Of a DNA stretch of 64,000 nucleotides, positions 19,720-28,915 are shown one piece after another. Source of the DNA: Prescottella sp. R16 (GTDB lineage Bacteria > Actinomycetota > Actinomycetes > Mycobacteriales > Mycobacteriaceae). The DNA lies in assembly GCF_030656875.1 (NCBI RefSeq), contig NZ_CP130943.1:2914001-2978000 (forward strand), read 5' to 3'. Within the stretch, counting starts at the first letter, position 1. Every line of letters begins with the position of its first letter. Made by a program: the position numbers and the translations under genes. A model generated the notes under the pieces. It saw only the letters and a list, made by a program, of their open reading frames with translations. It had not been told where the DNA came from and did not search any database.

Positions 19720-20601
19720 TCAGTTCAGGCGCAGCTCGGCAGCGGCCCGCTGCTGGTCGGCGCGATGTTTGAGGACGACGCCCATCGTGGCGCGGACCGC
19801 GTCGTCGTCGAGGGTGTCGAGGCCCAGCGCGAGCAGGGTGCGCCCCCAGTCGATGGTCTCGGACACCGACGGCACCTTCGCGAGCTGCATGCCGCGCAGC
19901 ACCCCGACCGTCCGGACCAGCTGGTCCGCGACCGCCTCGGGCAGTTCCGGTACCCGGCTCGCGAGGATGCGGCGCTCGAGGTCGGCGTCCGGGAAATCGA
20001 GGTGCAGGAACAGGCAGCGGCGTTTGAGTGCCTCGGACAGCTCCCGGGTCGCGTTCGAGGTGAGCACCGCGAACGGCTTCCGGGTCGCGGTGATCGTGCC
20101 GAGCTCGGGGATGGTGACCGCGAAATCGCTGAGCACCTCGAGGAGCAGTCCCTCGATCTCGACGTCCGCCTTGTCGACCTCGTCGACGAGCAGCACCGTC
20201 GGCTCGTCGCGGCGGATCGCGGTCAGCAGCGGCCGCGGCAGCAGGAACTCCTCGGAGAACACGTCCTGCTTCGTCGCGTCCCAGCTGTGATCGCTCCCGG
20301 CCTGGATGCGCAGGATCTGTTTCGCGTGATTCCACTCGTACAGGGCCCGCGACTCGTCGACGCCCTCGTAACACTGCAGGCGCACCAGTTCCGCCGCCGA
20401 CGTCTGTGCGACGGCGCGCGCCAGCTCGGTCTTGCCGACACCGGCGGGCCCCTCGACCAGCAGGGGCTTGCCGAGCCGGTCCGCGAGGAACACCGCGGTC
20501 GCGGTGGCCTTGTCGGACAGATAGCCGGTCTCGGCGAGCCGGGCGGTGACATCGTCGACGCTCGCGAACAGCGGCGGTGTCGTCGGCAGTGCTCGATCCA
20601 C
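19720..20601 (-). CDS. MoxR-family AAA+ ATPase
   Basis: This protein of about 293 residues has a single AAA+ module: Walker A EGPAGVGKTELARA near residue 50, Walker B VLLVDEVDKAD, sensor AVLTSNATRELSEAL and the Arg-rich KRRCLF segment, then a lid domain. MoxR proteins drive maturation of partner complexes through a VWA protein, here the next gene. A start at GTG 20601 puts AAGGAG at 5 nt. A GTG at 20607 would add two residues but abuts the ribosome site. The upstream gap to proA is small, and this pair may form its own unit. Confidence 0.9.
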   Translation of the reverse strand: MDRALPTTPPLFASVDDVTARLAETGYLSDKATATAVFLADRLGKPLLVEGPAGVGKTELARAVAQTSAAELVRLQCYEGVDESRALYEWNHAKQILRIQAGSDHSWDATKQDVFSEEFLLPRPLLTAIRRDEPTVLLVDEVDKADVEIEGLLLEVLSDFAVTIPELGTITATRKPFAVLTSNATRELSEALKRRCLFLHLDFPDADLERRILASRVPELPEAVADQLVRTVGVLRGMQLAKVPSVSETIDWGRTLLALGLDTLDDDAVRATMGVVLKHRADQQRAAAELRLN

Positions 20602-20643
20602 GCTCACTCCTTGCTGGCTCTACCGGTTGTCACCGGTGATCGG

Positions 20644-21927
20644 TCATGCCGGGCGGGTGTGCCCGTCGCCCCACACGGTCCACTTGGTGGAGGTCAGCTC
20701 ACCGAGCCCCATCGGGCCGCGGGCGTGCAGCTTCTGGGTGGAGATGCCGATCTCGGCACCGAAACCGAACTGCTCGCCGTCGGTGAACGCGGTCGAGGCG
20801 TTGACCATGACCGCGGCCGCGTCGACGCGGGCCGTGAACTCGCGGGCCGCCGCCAGATCGGAGGTGACGATCGCCTCGGTGTGGCCGGTGCCGTAGCGGT
20901 CGATGTGGGCGACGGCCTCGTCGATGCCGTCGACGACCTTGAGCGCGATGTCGAGGGTCAGGTACTCCTGCGACCAGTCGTCCTCGGTGGCCGGGACCAG
21001 ACCGGGGAGATCACCGTGCACGGTGATGCTGTGCATCTGCAGCACCTGCAGCAACTGCGGCAGCGCGGTCTCGGCGATCGCCGAATCGATCAGCAGCGTC
21101 TCGACCGTGTTGCACACGCTCGGGCGCCGGGTCTTGGCGTTGACCACGATCTTCTCGGCCATCGCGAGATCGGCGGCCGAATGGATGTAGATGTGGCAGT
21201 TGCCGACACCGGTCTCGATGGTGGGCACGGTGGCGTCCCGCACGACGGCGTTGATCAGTCCGGCGCCGCCCCGCGGGATGACGACGTCGACGAGGCCGCG
21301 GGCCTGGATGAGGTGGGTGACCGACGAGCGGTCCTCGCTCGGCAGCAACTGGACGGCGTCCTCGGGCAGCCCCTGCTCGGCGAGGGCCGCGCGCAGTACC
21401 GCGACCAGGGCCGCGTTGGAGTGGGCTGCCGACGACGATCCGCGCAGCAGTGCCGCGTTACCGGACTTGAGGGCCAGCCCGAACGCGTCGACCGTCACGT
21501 TGGGACGCGCCTCGTACACCATGCCGACGACGCCGAGCGGGACCCGGAGCTGACGGATCTCGAGGCCGTTCGGCAGCGTCGAACCGCGCACGATCTCCCC
21601 GACCGGATCGGCCAGGCCCGCGACCTGGCGCAGGCCCGCCGCGATGCCGTCGACACGAGCCTCGGTGAGCCGCAGCCGGTCGAGCAGCGACTCCTCGGTG
21701 CCCGCCGCCTTCGCCACCTCGATGTCCTCGGCGTTCGCGGCCAGCACGGTGGCGGTCGCGGCGAGGACCGCGTCGGCGGCCGCATGCAGCGCGGCATCCT
21801 TCTGGGCGGTGGTGAGCAGGGCCAGCGTGCGGGAGGCGACACGCGCACGGCGGGCGGCGTCGTGTACCTGCCCGCGGATGTCCCCGACCTCGCTGGCGGC
21901 CGATGTGGTGTGCGTCGCGGCAGTCAT
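20644..21927 (-). CDS. proA: Glutamate-5-semialdehyde dehydrogenase (gamma-glutamyl phosphate reductase)
   Basis: ProA reduces gamma-glutamyl phosphate with NADPH in proline synthesis. The 427-aa protein has the aldehyde-dehydrogenase fold. The catalytic Cys272 is in [13 protein letters not shown], and the ProA signature [14 protein letters not shown] precedes it. Its partner proB is about 10 kb away at 31739-32839 on the same strand, as in M. tuberculosis (Rv2427c and Rv2439c). ATG at 21927 has a -10 element TAATCT ending 6 nt upstream, so the mRNA is probably leaderless. It is divergent from the permease gene. Confidence 0.96.
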   Translation of the reverse strand: MTAATHTTSAASEVGDIRGQVHDAARRARVASRTLALLTTAQKDAALHAAADAVLAATATVLAANAEDIEVAKAAGTEESLLDRLRLTEARVDGIAAGLRQVAGLADPVGEIVRGSTLPNGLEIRQLRVPLGVVGMVYEARPNVTVDAFGLALKSGNAALLRGSSSAAHSNAALVAVLRAALAEQGLPEDAVQLLPSEDRSSVTHLIQARGLVDVVIPRGGAGLINAVVRDATVPTIETGVGNCHIYIHSAADLAMAEKIVVNAKTRRPSVCNTVETLLIDSAIAETALPQLLQVLQMHSITVHGDLPGLVPATEDDWSQEYLTLDIALKVVDGIDEAVAHIDRYGTGHTEAIVTSDLAAAREFTARVDAAAVMVNASTAFTDGEQFGFGAEIGISTQKLHARGPMGLGELTSTKWTVWGDGHTRPA

Positions 21928-21998
21928 GCGTACAGATTAGCCACTACCGGGAGCGCATAATCGTTCTGCCCATTCGCCGTCCGAGTAAGGAAACACCA

Positions 21999-23384
21999 GT
22001 GTCACCACACGAGACGGTCGATCACGCTCCGTCGGAGGGCTACAGTCGCGGGCTCAACGCGCGCACCGTACAGATGATCGCCCTCGGTGGCGCCATCGGA
22101 ACCGGCCTGTTCTACGGCTCCGGCGGCGCCATCGAGGAGGCCGGGCCGTCCCTGATCCTCGCGTATCTGGCGGCCGGTCTCGTGATCTTCGTCATCATGC
22201 GCGCACTCGGTGAACTCCTCACCTACCGTCCGGTCTCCGGCAGTTTCGCCGAGTACGCGGAGGAGTTCCTGGGCCGGTTCTTCGGCTTCGCGACCGGCTG
22301 GGCGTACTGGGCGGTGTGGGCGGCCACCTGCATGGCCGAGATCACCGTCGCCGGCAAGTACGTCGAGTACTGGTGGCCCAGCGTGCCCGGCTGGCTCACC
22401 GCACTCGTCGTGCTGCTCGCCTTGTTCGGCGCCAACCTCATCTCGGTGAAGATGTTCGGTGAGGCCGAATTCTGGTTCTCCACCATCAAGATCACCGCGA
22501 TCCTCGGCATGATCCTCATCGGCATCGGCGTCCTCACCCTCGGATTCGGTCACGCCACGAATCCGACCGTGACGAACCTGTGGGCCGACGGCGGCGTCTT
22601 CCCCAACGGATTCGGCAGTTCACTGATGGCCCTGCAGGTCGTCATGTTCGCGTACGTCGGTGTCGAACTCGTCGGCGTCACCGCGGGCGAGGCGGAGAAC
22701 CCCAAGGAGACACTCCGCAAGGCGATCAACACGCTGCCGTTCCGCATCGGCCTGTTCTACGTCGGCGCGCTCGTCGTCATCCTGTCGGTCGCCGGCTGGC
22801 AGGACTTCCATGCCGGACGCAGCCCGTTCGTCGAGGTCCTCGAACAGATCGGCATCCCCGCCGCCGCCGGCATCATGAACTTCGTCCTGCTCACCGCCGC
22901 ACTGTCGTCGTGCAACTCGGGTATCTACTCCACCGGCCGCATGCTGCGCAGCCTGTCCCAGCGCAAAGAGGCACCCGAGGTGCTCGGCCGGCTCAGCAGT
23001 CGCCAGGTGCCGTACGCGGGCATCACCATGTCGGCGGCCGCGATGCTCATCGGCGTCGTCGTCAACATCCTGTCCCCCAACCGCGCCTTCGTCTACATCA
23101 CATCGGTGTCGACGATCGGCATCATCTTCGTGTGGGGCGTCATCCTCGTGTGCCACCTGCGCTACCGCCGGTTCGTCGCCCGCGGCATCCTGACCGCCTC
23201 CGACTACCGACTGCCCGGCGCCCCTTACACCAACTGGATCGCCCTCGCCTTCCTCGCATTCGTCGTCGTCCTGCTGTTCTTCACCGACACCGGCCGCATC
23301 GCTCTCGGCGTGGGCGTCGTGTTCGGTGGCATCGTCGGCGGCGGCTACTACCTGCTCCTCGGACGCGCGTCGTCCCGGCACTGA
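21999..23384 (+). CDS. Amino-acid permease of the AAT/APC family (461 aa)
   Basis: This is a twelve-helix proton-coupled amino-acid importer. The N-terminal GLNARTVQMIALGGAIGTGLF is the APC signature with the substrate-binding loop of helix 1. SGSFAEYAEEFLG, the helix-6 segment FAYVGVELVGVTAGEAENP, and SSCNSGIYSTGRML are typical of the AAT branch that includes aromatic amino acid, lysine, GABA and asparagine carriers. The substrate cannot be fixed. GTG at 21999 is preceded by GTAAGGAA. Its promoter region is shared with divergent proA. The relation to proline is only positional. Confidence 0.9.
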   Translation: MSPHETVDHAPSEGYSRGLNARTVQMIALGGAIGTGLFYGSGGAIEEAGPSLILAYLAAGLVIFVIMRALGELLTYRPVSGSFAEYAEEFLGRFFGFATGWAYWAVWAATCMAEITVAGKYVEYWWPSVPGWLTALVVLLALFGANLISVKMFGEAEFWFSTIKITAILGMILIGIGVLTLGFGHATNPTVTNLWADGGVFPNGFGSSLMALQVVMFAYVGVELVGVTAGEAENPKETLRKAINTLPFRIGLFYVGALVVILSVAGWQDFHAGRSPFVEVLEQIGIPAAAGIMNFVLLTAALSSCNSGIYSTGRMLRSLSQRKEAPEVLGRLSSRQVPYAGITMSAAAMLIGVVVNILSPNRAFVYITSVSTIGIIFVWGVILVCHLRYRRFVARGILTASDYRLPGAPYTNWIALAFLAFVVVLLFFTDTGRIALGVGVVFGGIVGGGYYLLLGRASSRH

Positions 23385-23412
23385 GTTCCCGCCAGGCGCT
23401 AGCGTGCGGATC

Positions 23413-24282
23413 GTGAGGCGCAACAGGGTGGTCGTCGTCGGCAGCACCAACATGGATCTGGTCGCGTCCGTCCCGCGGCCGCCCGCTCCGGGTGAGACGG
23501 TCCTGGGGACAGCGTTCACGACGACGCCGGGCGGCAAGGGTGCCAACCAGGCGATCGCGGCGGCGAAAGCCGGCGCGGACGTGGTGTTCGTCGGTGCGGT
23601 CGGCGACGACACGTTCGCGTTGGATCTGCGGCAGGCCCTGGTCGACGCCGAGGTCGACACCGAGAACCTGCGTGAGGTTCCCGGTCCCAGCGGAGTCGCC
23701 GCGATCACCGTCGACGCCGACGGCGGCAACGCGATCGTCGTGGTGCCCGGCGCGAACGCACAGCTCACCACGCTCACCGACGCCGACCTGCAGGCGATCG
23801 CCGACGCCGACGTGCTGCTGTGCCAACTCGAGATCCCCCTCGACACGGTCGTTGCGGCCGCGCGGCACGCCGCCGCGCACGACACGGTGGTGATGCTCAA
23901 TCCGTCACCGGTCCGGCCGCTGCCGGACGCCCTGCTCGCCGCCGTCGACGTGCTGGTCGTCAATCAGACCGAGGCCTGGCAACTCGGGCGCGACGTCCTG
24001 GCCGCGGTACCGCACGTGGTGACCACCCTCGGCGCCGACGGCGTCCGGTACCGCACACACCAGTTGCTCCAGAGCATCCCGTCCCCGACGGTCGACGCCG
24101 TCGACACCACCGGCGCGGGCGATGCGTTCGCCGGGGTGCTGGCCTGTGAGTGGGGTGCCGAGCCGCTTGCCGCCCTGATCTTCGCGGGTGCGGCCGGGGC
24201 GCTGGCCACCACCCGCCGCGGCGCGAGCGTGTCGTCACCGACACGGGCGGAGATCGATGCGCTCGTCACCGCGTGGCCCTGA
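23413..24282 (+). CDS. rbsK: Ribokinase / PfkB-family sugar kinase
   Basis: This 289-aa kinase has the PfkB signatures: TTPGGKGANQAIAAAKAG near residue 40, and DTTGAGDAFAGVLA near 230, with the catalytic Asp of GAGD. RbsK phosphorylates ribose at C5, but related PfkB enzymes use other sugars or nucleosides, so specificity is probable rather than certain. GTG at 23413 is chosen because a -10 TAGCGT (23400-23405) ends exactly 7 nt upstream, the leaderless layout. GTG at 23404 would add three residues. No ribose transporter lies nearby. It corresponds to Rv2436. Confidence 0.88.
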   Translation: MRRNRVVVVGSTNMDLVASVPRPPAPGETVLGTAFTTTPGGKGANQAIAAAKAGADVVFVGAVGDDTFALDLRQALVDAEVDTENLREVPGPSGVAAITVDADGGNAIVVVPGANAQLTTLTDADLQAIADADVLLCQLEIPLDTVVAAARHAAAHDTVVMLNPSPVRPLPDALLAAVDVLVVNQTEAWQLGRDVLAAVPHVVTTLGADGVRYRTHQLLQSIPSPTVDAVDTTGAGDAFAGVLACEWGAEPLAALIFAGAAGALATTRRGASVSSPTRAEIDALVTAWP

Positions 24283-24325
24283 CGCGTGGCACCGATCTGT
24301 CGGACGTCTCCGGCACGATGGGGGC

Positions 24326-26440
24326 ATGACGACCGCACCGACTGCCGCCGACCCGACCGCCGCCGATCTGCGCGACGAAGCCGAACGGCTGCTGCGTGAG
24401 CTGGCCGGCCCGGACGCGCGGCTGCGGGAGGATCAGTGGACGGCGATCGAGGCGCTCGTCGTGGGCCGGCGCCGGGCGCTGGTGGTGCAACGCACCGGCT
24501 GGGGCAAGTCGGCCGTCTATTTCATCGCCGCGAAGCTGCTGCGCGCCCACGGGCACGGCCCGACGGTCATCGTGTCGCCGCTGCTGGCGCTGATGCGCAA
24601 CCAGGTGGCGTCGGCCGAGCGGGCCGGGGTGCGGGCCGCGACGATCAACTCCGGCAACGTCACCGAATGGGACGAGATCCATCAGCGGGTCGCGGACCGC
24701 GAACTCGACGTGCTGCTGGTGAGCCCCGAGCGGCTCAACAACCCGGACTTCCGGGACCAGGTACTGCCGTCGCTGGCCGCCGACGCCGGGCTCGTCGTGG
24801 TCGACGAGGCACACTGCGTCTCCGACTGGGGGCACGACTTCCGTCCCGACTACCGCCGCATCCGCACGCTCGTCGAGGATCTGGGCGACGGCATCCCGGT
24901 CCTCGCGACCACCGCGACCGCCAACGACCGCGTCGTCGGCGACGTCGCCACCCAGTTGGGGGTCGGCGGCGCGGAGACGCTGGTGCTGCGCGGCACCCTG
25001 GAGCGGGATTCGCTGAGCCTGTCGGTGGTGCGCATCCCGGAGGCGACACAACGGGCGGCGTGGCTCGCCGAGCACCTCGACGACCTGCCCGGATCGGGCA
25101 TCGTCTACACGCTCACCGTGTCCGCGGCCCGCGACCTGGCGAGCCTGCTCGCCGACCGCGGACACCGGGTGGCCGCTTACACCGGGCAGACGGACGCCGC
25201 CGAACGTGAAGTGCTCGAACAGGATCTGCTGAACAACCGGGTCAAGGCGCTGATCGCGACGTCGGCGCTCGGGATGGGTTTCGACAAACCCGATCTGGGG
25301 TTCGTCGTGCACCTGGGCGCGCCGTCGTCGCCGATCTCGTACTACCAGCAGGTGGGCCGTGCGGGACGCTCCACCGACAGTGCCGAGGTGGTGCTGCTGC
25401 CCGGTCACGAGGACCGGCAGATCTGGAGCTATTTCGCGTCGGTGTCGTTCCCGCGGGAACATGTCGTCCGCCAGGTGCTCGACGTCCTCGACACCGAACG
25501 AGTGCAGTCGACGATGGCGCTCGAGCCGCTCGTGGAGCTGAACCGCACGCGCCTGGAACTGGTGCTCAAGGTCCTCGACGTCGACGGCGCGGTACGCCGC
25601 GTCAAGGGTGGCTGGGTGTCGACCGGGCAGCCGTGGACGTACGACGCCGACCGGTACGGTCGGCTCGACGCCGCCCGGCAGGCCGAGCAGCAGGCGATGC
25701 TGGACTACGAGACCACCGATGAATGCCGGATGACGTTCCTGCGCCGTCAGCTCGACGATCCCGGGCTCACCGCGGACAGCCGCTGCGGCCGCTGCGACAA
25801 CTGCGCCGGGCCGAAGTACACCGCGGAGGTGGCCGCGGACACGGTCGCGGACACGCGGCGCCGGCTCGAACGCCCCGGTATCGATCTGCCGCCGCGCAAG
25901 CAGTGGCCGAGCGGCATGGCGAAGCTCGGGGTCGGCCTGTCCGGCAAGATTTCCGACGGTCCGGAACCGGGCCGGGTGCTGGGCCGGTTGTCCGATCTGG
26001 GGTGGGGGCAGCGGCTGCGGGCACTGCTCGACGGGCCCGATGCGCCGGTGCCGGACGCGGTCGTCGATGCCTGTGTCCAGGTGTTGGCGGCGTGGGACTG
26101 GGCGGAGCGCCCGGATGCGGTGATGTGCCTCGAATCGCCCCGGCATCCGGTGTTGATGCGGTCGCTGACCGCGCGGCTCGCGCAGGTCGGCCGGCTCACC
26201 GACCTCGGTGTCCTGTCGGAGCGTCCCGGTCGGCCGCCGGTGTCGGCCGCCAATTCCGCGTATCGGGTTGCGGGTCTGGTCGATGCGTGGGAGGTGCCGG
26301 ATCTGGCCGATCGGACGCGTCCGGTGCTGTTGCTCGACGCCGTCACCGATTCGGGGTGGACACTGACGATGGCGGCTCGAACCCTCTGCCGGGCAGGTGT
26401 CCCCTCTGTCCTCCCTTTCGCTCTCGCCACCCCCAAGTGA
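24326..26440 (+). CDS. RecQ-type ATP-dependent DNA helicase (704 aa)
   Basis: This superfamily-2 helicase unwinds DNA 3'-5' in repair or recombination. Motif I is QRTGWGKS (residues 55-62), motif II DEAHCVSDWGHDF (Asp160), motif III ATTATANDR, and motif VI QQVGRAGRSTD. A RecQ zinc-binding region follows with Cys residues in ECRMTF, SRCGRCDNC. The C-terminal about 160 residues lack a clear HRDC domain and end in a phosphoribosyltransferase-like stretch (PVLLLDAVTDSGWTLTMAARTLCRAG), a feature of a subset of actinobacterial RecQ proteins. ATG at 24326 gives MTTAPTAADP. It stands alone between rbsK and ectA. Confidence 0.9.
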   Translation: MTTAPTAADPTAADLRDEAERLLRELAGPDARLREDQWTAIEALVVGRRRALVVQRTGWGKSAVYFIAAKLLRAHGHGPTVIVSPLLALMRNQVASAERAGVRAATINSGNVTEWDEIHQRVADRELDVLLVSPERLNNPDFRDQVLPSLAADAGLVVVDEAHCVSDWGHDFRPDYRRIRTLVEDLGDGIPVLATTATANDRVVGDVATQLGVGGAETLVLRGTLERDSLSLSVVRIPEATQRAAWLAEHLDDLPGSGIVYTLTVSAARDLASLLADRGHRVAAYTGQTDAAEREVLEQDLLNNRVKALIATSALGMGFDKPDLGFVVHLGAPSSPISYYQQVGRAGRSTDSAEVVLLPGHEDRQIWSYFASVSFPREHVVRQVLDVLDTERVQSTMALEPLVELNRTRLELVLKVLDVDGAVRRVKGGWVSTGQPWTYDADRYGRLDAARQAEQQAMLDYETTDECRMTFLRRQLDDPGLTADSRCGRCDNCAGPKYTAEVAADTVADTRRRLERPGIDLPPRKQWPSGMAKLGVGLSGKISDGPEPGRVLGRLSDLGWGQRLRALLDGPDAPVPDAVVDACVQVLAAWDWAERPDAVMCLESPRHPVLMRSLTARLAQVGRLTDLGVLSERPGRPPVSAANSAYRVAGLVDAWEVPDLADRTRPVLLLDAVTDSGWTLTMAARTLCRAGVPSVLPFALATPK

Positions 26441-26447
26441 TACATCA

Positions 26448-26463
26448 TGTGACGAGCATCACA
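26448..26463. promoter_or_regulatory. CRP/GlxR-type operator upstream of ectABC
   Basis: The 16-bp sequence TGTGACGAGCATCACA is a perfect TGTGA-N6-TCACA palindrome, the consensus bound by cAMP-receptor-type regulators (CRP, mycobacterial Rv3676, corynebacterial GlxR). Its centre lies about 99 nt before the predicted ectA transcription start, a spacing used by class I activators. Binding is inferred from the motif only. Confidence 0.7.
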
Positions 26464-26519
26464 TTCACCGTCTCACCTGCACTGCAACAGGGTCTACTCT
26501 GCCCGATTTTCGCGGTTCC

Positions 26520-26548
26520 ATGACATTGAGACCGGGGGTTGTTACGTT
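26520..26548 (+). promoter_or_regulatory. ectABC promoter (-35 ATGACA, 17 nt, -10 TACGTT)
   Basis: ATGACA at 26520-26525 differs from the TTGACA consensus at one base. A 17-nt spacer separates it from TACGTT at 26543-26548, a TANNNT -10 element. Transcription should begin near 26555, leaving a leader of about 33 nt before the ectA ATG. Confidence 0.65.
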
Positions 26549-26587
26549 CGATTGGCAAGCACGTCAACAATACTGACGCCAACGCCT

Positions 26588-27115
26588 ATGACCCCAACTG
26601 AACTGAGAGTTACCCCGACCACCGCGCCGGACGCGGTGAAGTTCCGTCAGCCCCAGATCTCCGACGGAGTCCGGCTCTGGGAGATCGCCAAGGATTCACA
26701 GGTTCTCGACCTCAATTCGAGCTACGCATACCTGCTCTGGTGCAGGGACTTTCGCGACACATCGATCGTCGCCACCGTCGACGACACCGTCGTCGGATTC
26801 GTCACCGGCTACGTGCGCCCCGAGGTGCCGGCCACCCTCATGGTGTGGCAGGTAGCGGTCGACGAGAACCACCGAGGCCACGGCCTGGCCGGACGTATGC
26901 TGTCCAGCCTCCTCGATCACGTTGCACTGCAAGGTGTCTGGAAGCTAGAGACCACGATCAGCCCGGGCAATGACGCCTCCGTCGCACTCTTCACATCCGT
27001 CGCACATCGACGTGGATGCACGATCACGAAGCAAGAACTGTTCTCCCCGAACGATTTTCCCGATGGGCACGAGGCCGAGGATCTGTACACGATCTCGCCG
27101 CAGAACGCCTCCTGA
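26588..27115 (+). CDS. ectA: L-2,4-diaminobutyrate N-acetyltransferase (EctA)
   Basis: EctA acetylates diaminobutyrate at the gamma-amino group, the second step of ectoine synthesis. The 175-aa protein is a GNAT-fold enzyme with the EctA opening FRQPQISDGVRLWEIAK, LDLNSSYAYLLWCRDF for substrate binding, and the acetyl-CoA loop VDENHRGHGLAGRM near residue 100. ATG at 26588 is preferred over a TTG at 26552, because that TTG would lie at or before the predicted transcription start. No clear Shine-Dalgarno precedes it. It is first in ectABC, and its stop is 14 nt before ectB. Confidence 0.94.
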   Translation: MTPTELRVTPTTAPDAVKFRQPQISDGVRLWEIAKDSQVLDLNSSYAYLLWCRDFRDTSIVATVDDTVVGFVTGYVRPEVPATLMVWQVAVDENHRGHGLAGRMLSSLLDHVALQGVWKLETTISPGNDASVALFTSVAHRRGCTITKQELFSPNDFPDGHEAEDLYTISPQNAS

Positions 27116-27129
27116 GGAAGGAGCACCCC

Positions 27130-28389
27130 ATGACTACAGCCACGACCAGCATCTTCGAGGATCTCGAATCCGAGGTTCGCAGCTACTGTCGGAATTGGCC
27201 GACCGTCTTCGAGTCGGCGTCCGGCGCGTGGATCCGGGACGAATCCGGACGTGAGTACCTCGACTTCTTCGCCGGCGCCGGTGCGCTCAACTACGGGCAC
27301 AACAACCCGGTGATGAAGGAGGCTCTGCTCGAGTACCTCTCCGGTGACGGCATCACGCACGGACTGGACATGTCTACCGTCGCGAAACGCCGATTCCTGC
27401 AGACATTCGAGCGAAACATCCTGCAGCCCCGGGGATTCGACTACAAAGTCCAGTTCCCCGGGCCCACCGGCACGAACGCCGTCGAGTCGGCACTGAAACT
27501 GGCCCGCAAGGTCACCGGTCGCGAGTCGATCATCAACTTCACCAACGCTTTCCACGGTATGACGTTGGGCGCACTGTCGGTGACCGGTAACTCGATGAAA
27601 CGGGCCGGGGCCGGTATCCCCCTCGTGCACGCGACGCCGATGCCGTTCGACAACTACTTCGGCGGCGTCACCGACGACTTCCAGTGGTTCGAGCGTGTCC
27701 TCGACGACTCCGGCAGTGGCCTCAACCGGCCGGCCGCGGTGATCGTCGAGACCGTGCAGGGCGAGGGCGGCGTCAACGTCGCCCGCCCGGAATGGCTGCG
27801 CGCCCTGGCCGATCTGTGCACGCGCCGCGACATCCTGCTCATCGTCGACGACGTGCAGATGGGCTGCGGTCGTACCGGCCCCTTCTTCTCGTTCGAGATC
27901 GCCGGCATCACTCCCGACATCGTGACGCTGTCGAAGTCGATCGGCGGCTACGGCATGCCGATGGCCTTGACGCTGTTCAAACGGGAACTCGACCTGTGGG
28001 CTCCGGGTGAGCACAACGGCACGTTCCGTGGCAACAATCCGGCGTTCGTGACCGCGACGGCGGCGCTGGACCACTACTGGTCCGACGACGCCCTGCACCG
28101 TTCGACGCTCGCGAAGGGTGAGCGGATCAACCAGATCTTCGCCAACCTCACGGACAGCTTCGAGGGTGTGAGCACCCGGGGCCGCGGCATGGTCCGGGGC
28201 CTGGTGTTCGACGATCCGAGCAAGGCCGTCAAGGTGTGCGGTCTCGCGTTCGACGAGGGTCTGCTCACCGAGACGTCCGGGCCGTCGGACGAGGTGGTGA
28301 AACTGCTTCCGCCGCTGACGATCACGGATACCGAACTGGATCACGGGCTGAGCATCCTCGCCGAGGCGACCGCGAAGGTCTGCGCCTGA
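27130..28389 (+). CDS. ectB: Diaminobutyrate-2-oxoglutarate transaminase (EctB)
   Basis: EctB converts aspartate semialdehyde to L-2,4-diaminobutyrate using glutamate, the first committed ectoine step. The 419-aa class-III PLP aminotransferase shows [16 protein letters not shown] for cofactor phosphate, the Asp of [13 protein letters not shown], and the Schiff-base Lys269 in [11 protein letters not shown] strong ribosome site GAGGAAGGAG lies before the ATG. It continues to ectC after 43 nt. The length is that of known EctB enzymes. Confidence 0.96.
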   Translation: MTTATTSIFEDLESEVRSYCRNWPTVFESASGAWIRDESGREYLDFFAGAGALNYGHNNPVMKEALLEYLSGDGITHGLDMSTVAKRRFLQTFERNILQPRGFDYKVQFPGPTGTNAVESALKLARKVTGRESIINFTNAFHGMTLGALSVTGNSMKRAGAGIPLVHATPMPFDNYFGGVTDDFQWFERVLDDSGSGLNRPAAVIVETVQGEGGVNVARPEWLRALADLCTRRDILLIVDDVQMGCGRTGPFFSFEIAGITPDIVTLSKSIGGYGMPMALTLFKRELDLWAPGEHNGTFRGNNPAFVTATAALDHYWSDDALHRSTLAKGERINQIFANLTDSFEGVSTRGRGMVRGLVFDDPSKAVKVCGLAFDEGLLTETSGPSDEVVKLLPPLTITDTELDHGLSILAEATAKVCA

Positions 28390-28432
28390 CCGTCGCCGGC
28401 TTCCCCATTCTTTTTCGACCACAGGAGTTTTC

Positions 28433-28849
28433 ATGATCGTTCGCACCACCGACGAGATCACCGACACCGACCGCGACATCACCAGCGAGGACGGGAACTG
28501 GCGCAGCAAGCGGATCGTGCTCGCGGGTGACAGTGTCGGATTCTCGTTCCACGAGACCACGATTCGCGCCGGATCGGTCAACGAGTTCCACTACGCCAAC
28601 CATGTCGAGGCCGTGTGGCTGGTGGAGGGTGACGGTATCCTCACCGACCTCGACAACGGTGAGGTGCACCAGTTGCGTGCGGGAACGATGTACCTGTTGG
28701 ACGGTCACGAGCGGCACCGGGTGGAGCCGGTCACCGAGATGCGGATGCTGTGTGTGTTCAATCCGCCGGTCACCGGTCGCGAGGTGCACGACGAGAACGG
28801 CGTGTACCCGCTGATCACGCTCGACGACGACGAGCGCGCCGCCTCCTAG
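28433..28849 (+). CDS. ectC: L-ectoine synthase (EctC)
   Basis: EctC closes N-gamma-acetyl-diaminobutyrate to ectoine, a compatible solute that protects against osmotic stress. The 138-aa cupin begins [16 protein letters not shown]. The metal and substrate residues of the family lie in [18 protein letters not shown] and [19 protein letters not shown] lies 8 nt before the ATG. No ectoine hydroxylase gene (ectD) follows, so the product is probably ectoine rather than hydroxyectoine unless ectD is elsewhere. Confidence 0.96.
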   Translation: MIVRTTDEITDTDRDITSEDGNWRSKRIVLAGDSVGFSFHETTIRAGSVNEFHYANHVEAVWLVEGDGILTDLDNGEVHQLRAGTMYLLDGHERHRVEPVTEMRMLCVFNPPVTGREVHDENGVYPLITLDDDERAAS

Positions 28850-28867
28850 TCCGAACCGGTACGAACA

Positions 28868-28907
28868 CGGGCGGGGCCCGGTCGATTCGTCGACCGGGCC
28901 CCGCCCG
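28868..28907. terminator. Strong terminator after ectABC (18-bp stem, TTCG loop)
   Basis: A perfect 18-bp GC-rich stem (28868-28885 with 28890-28907) closes the very stable TTCG tetraloop. It lies between ectC and the convergent YhgE-like gene and can serve both. No T-run follows. Confidence 0.9.
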
Positions 28908-28915
28908 CTGTGCGA

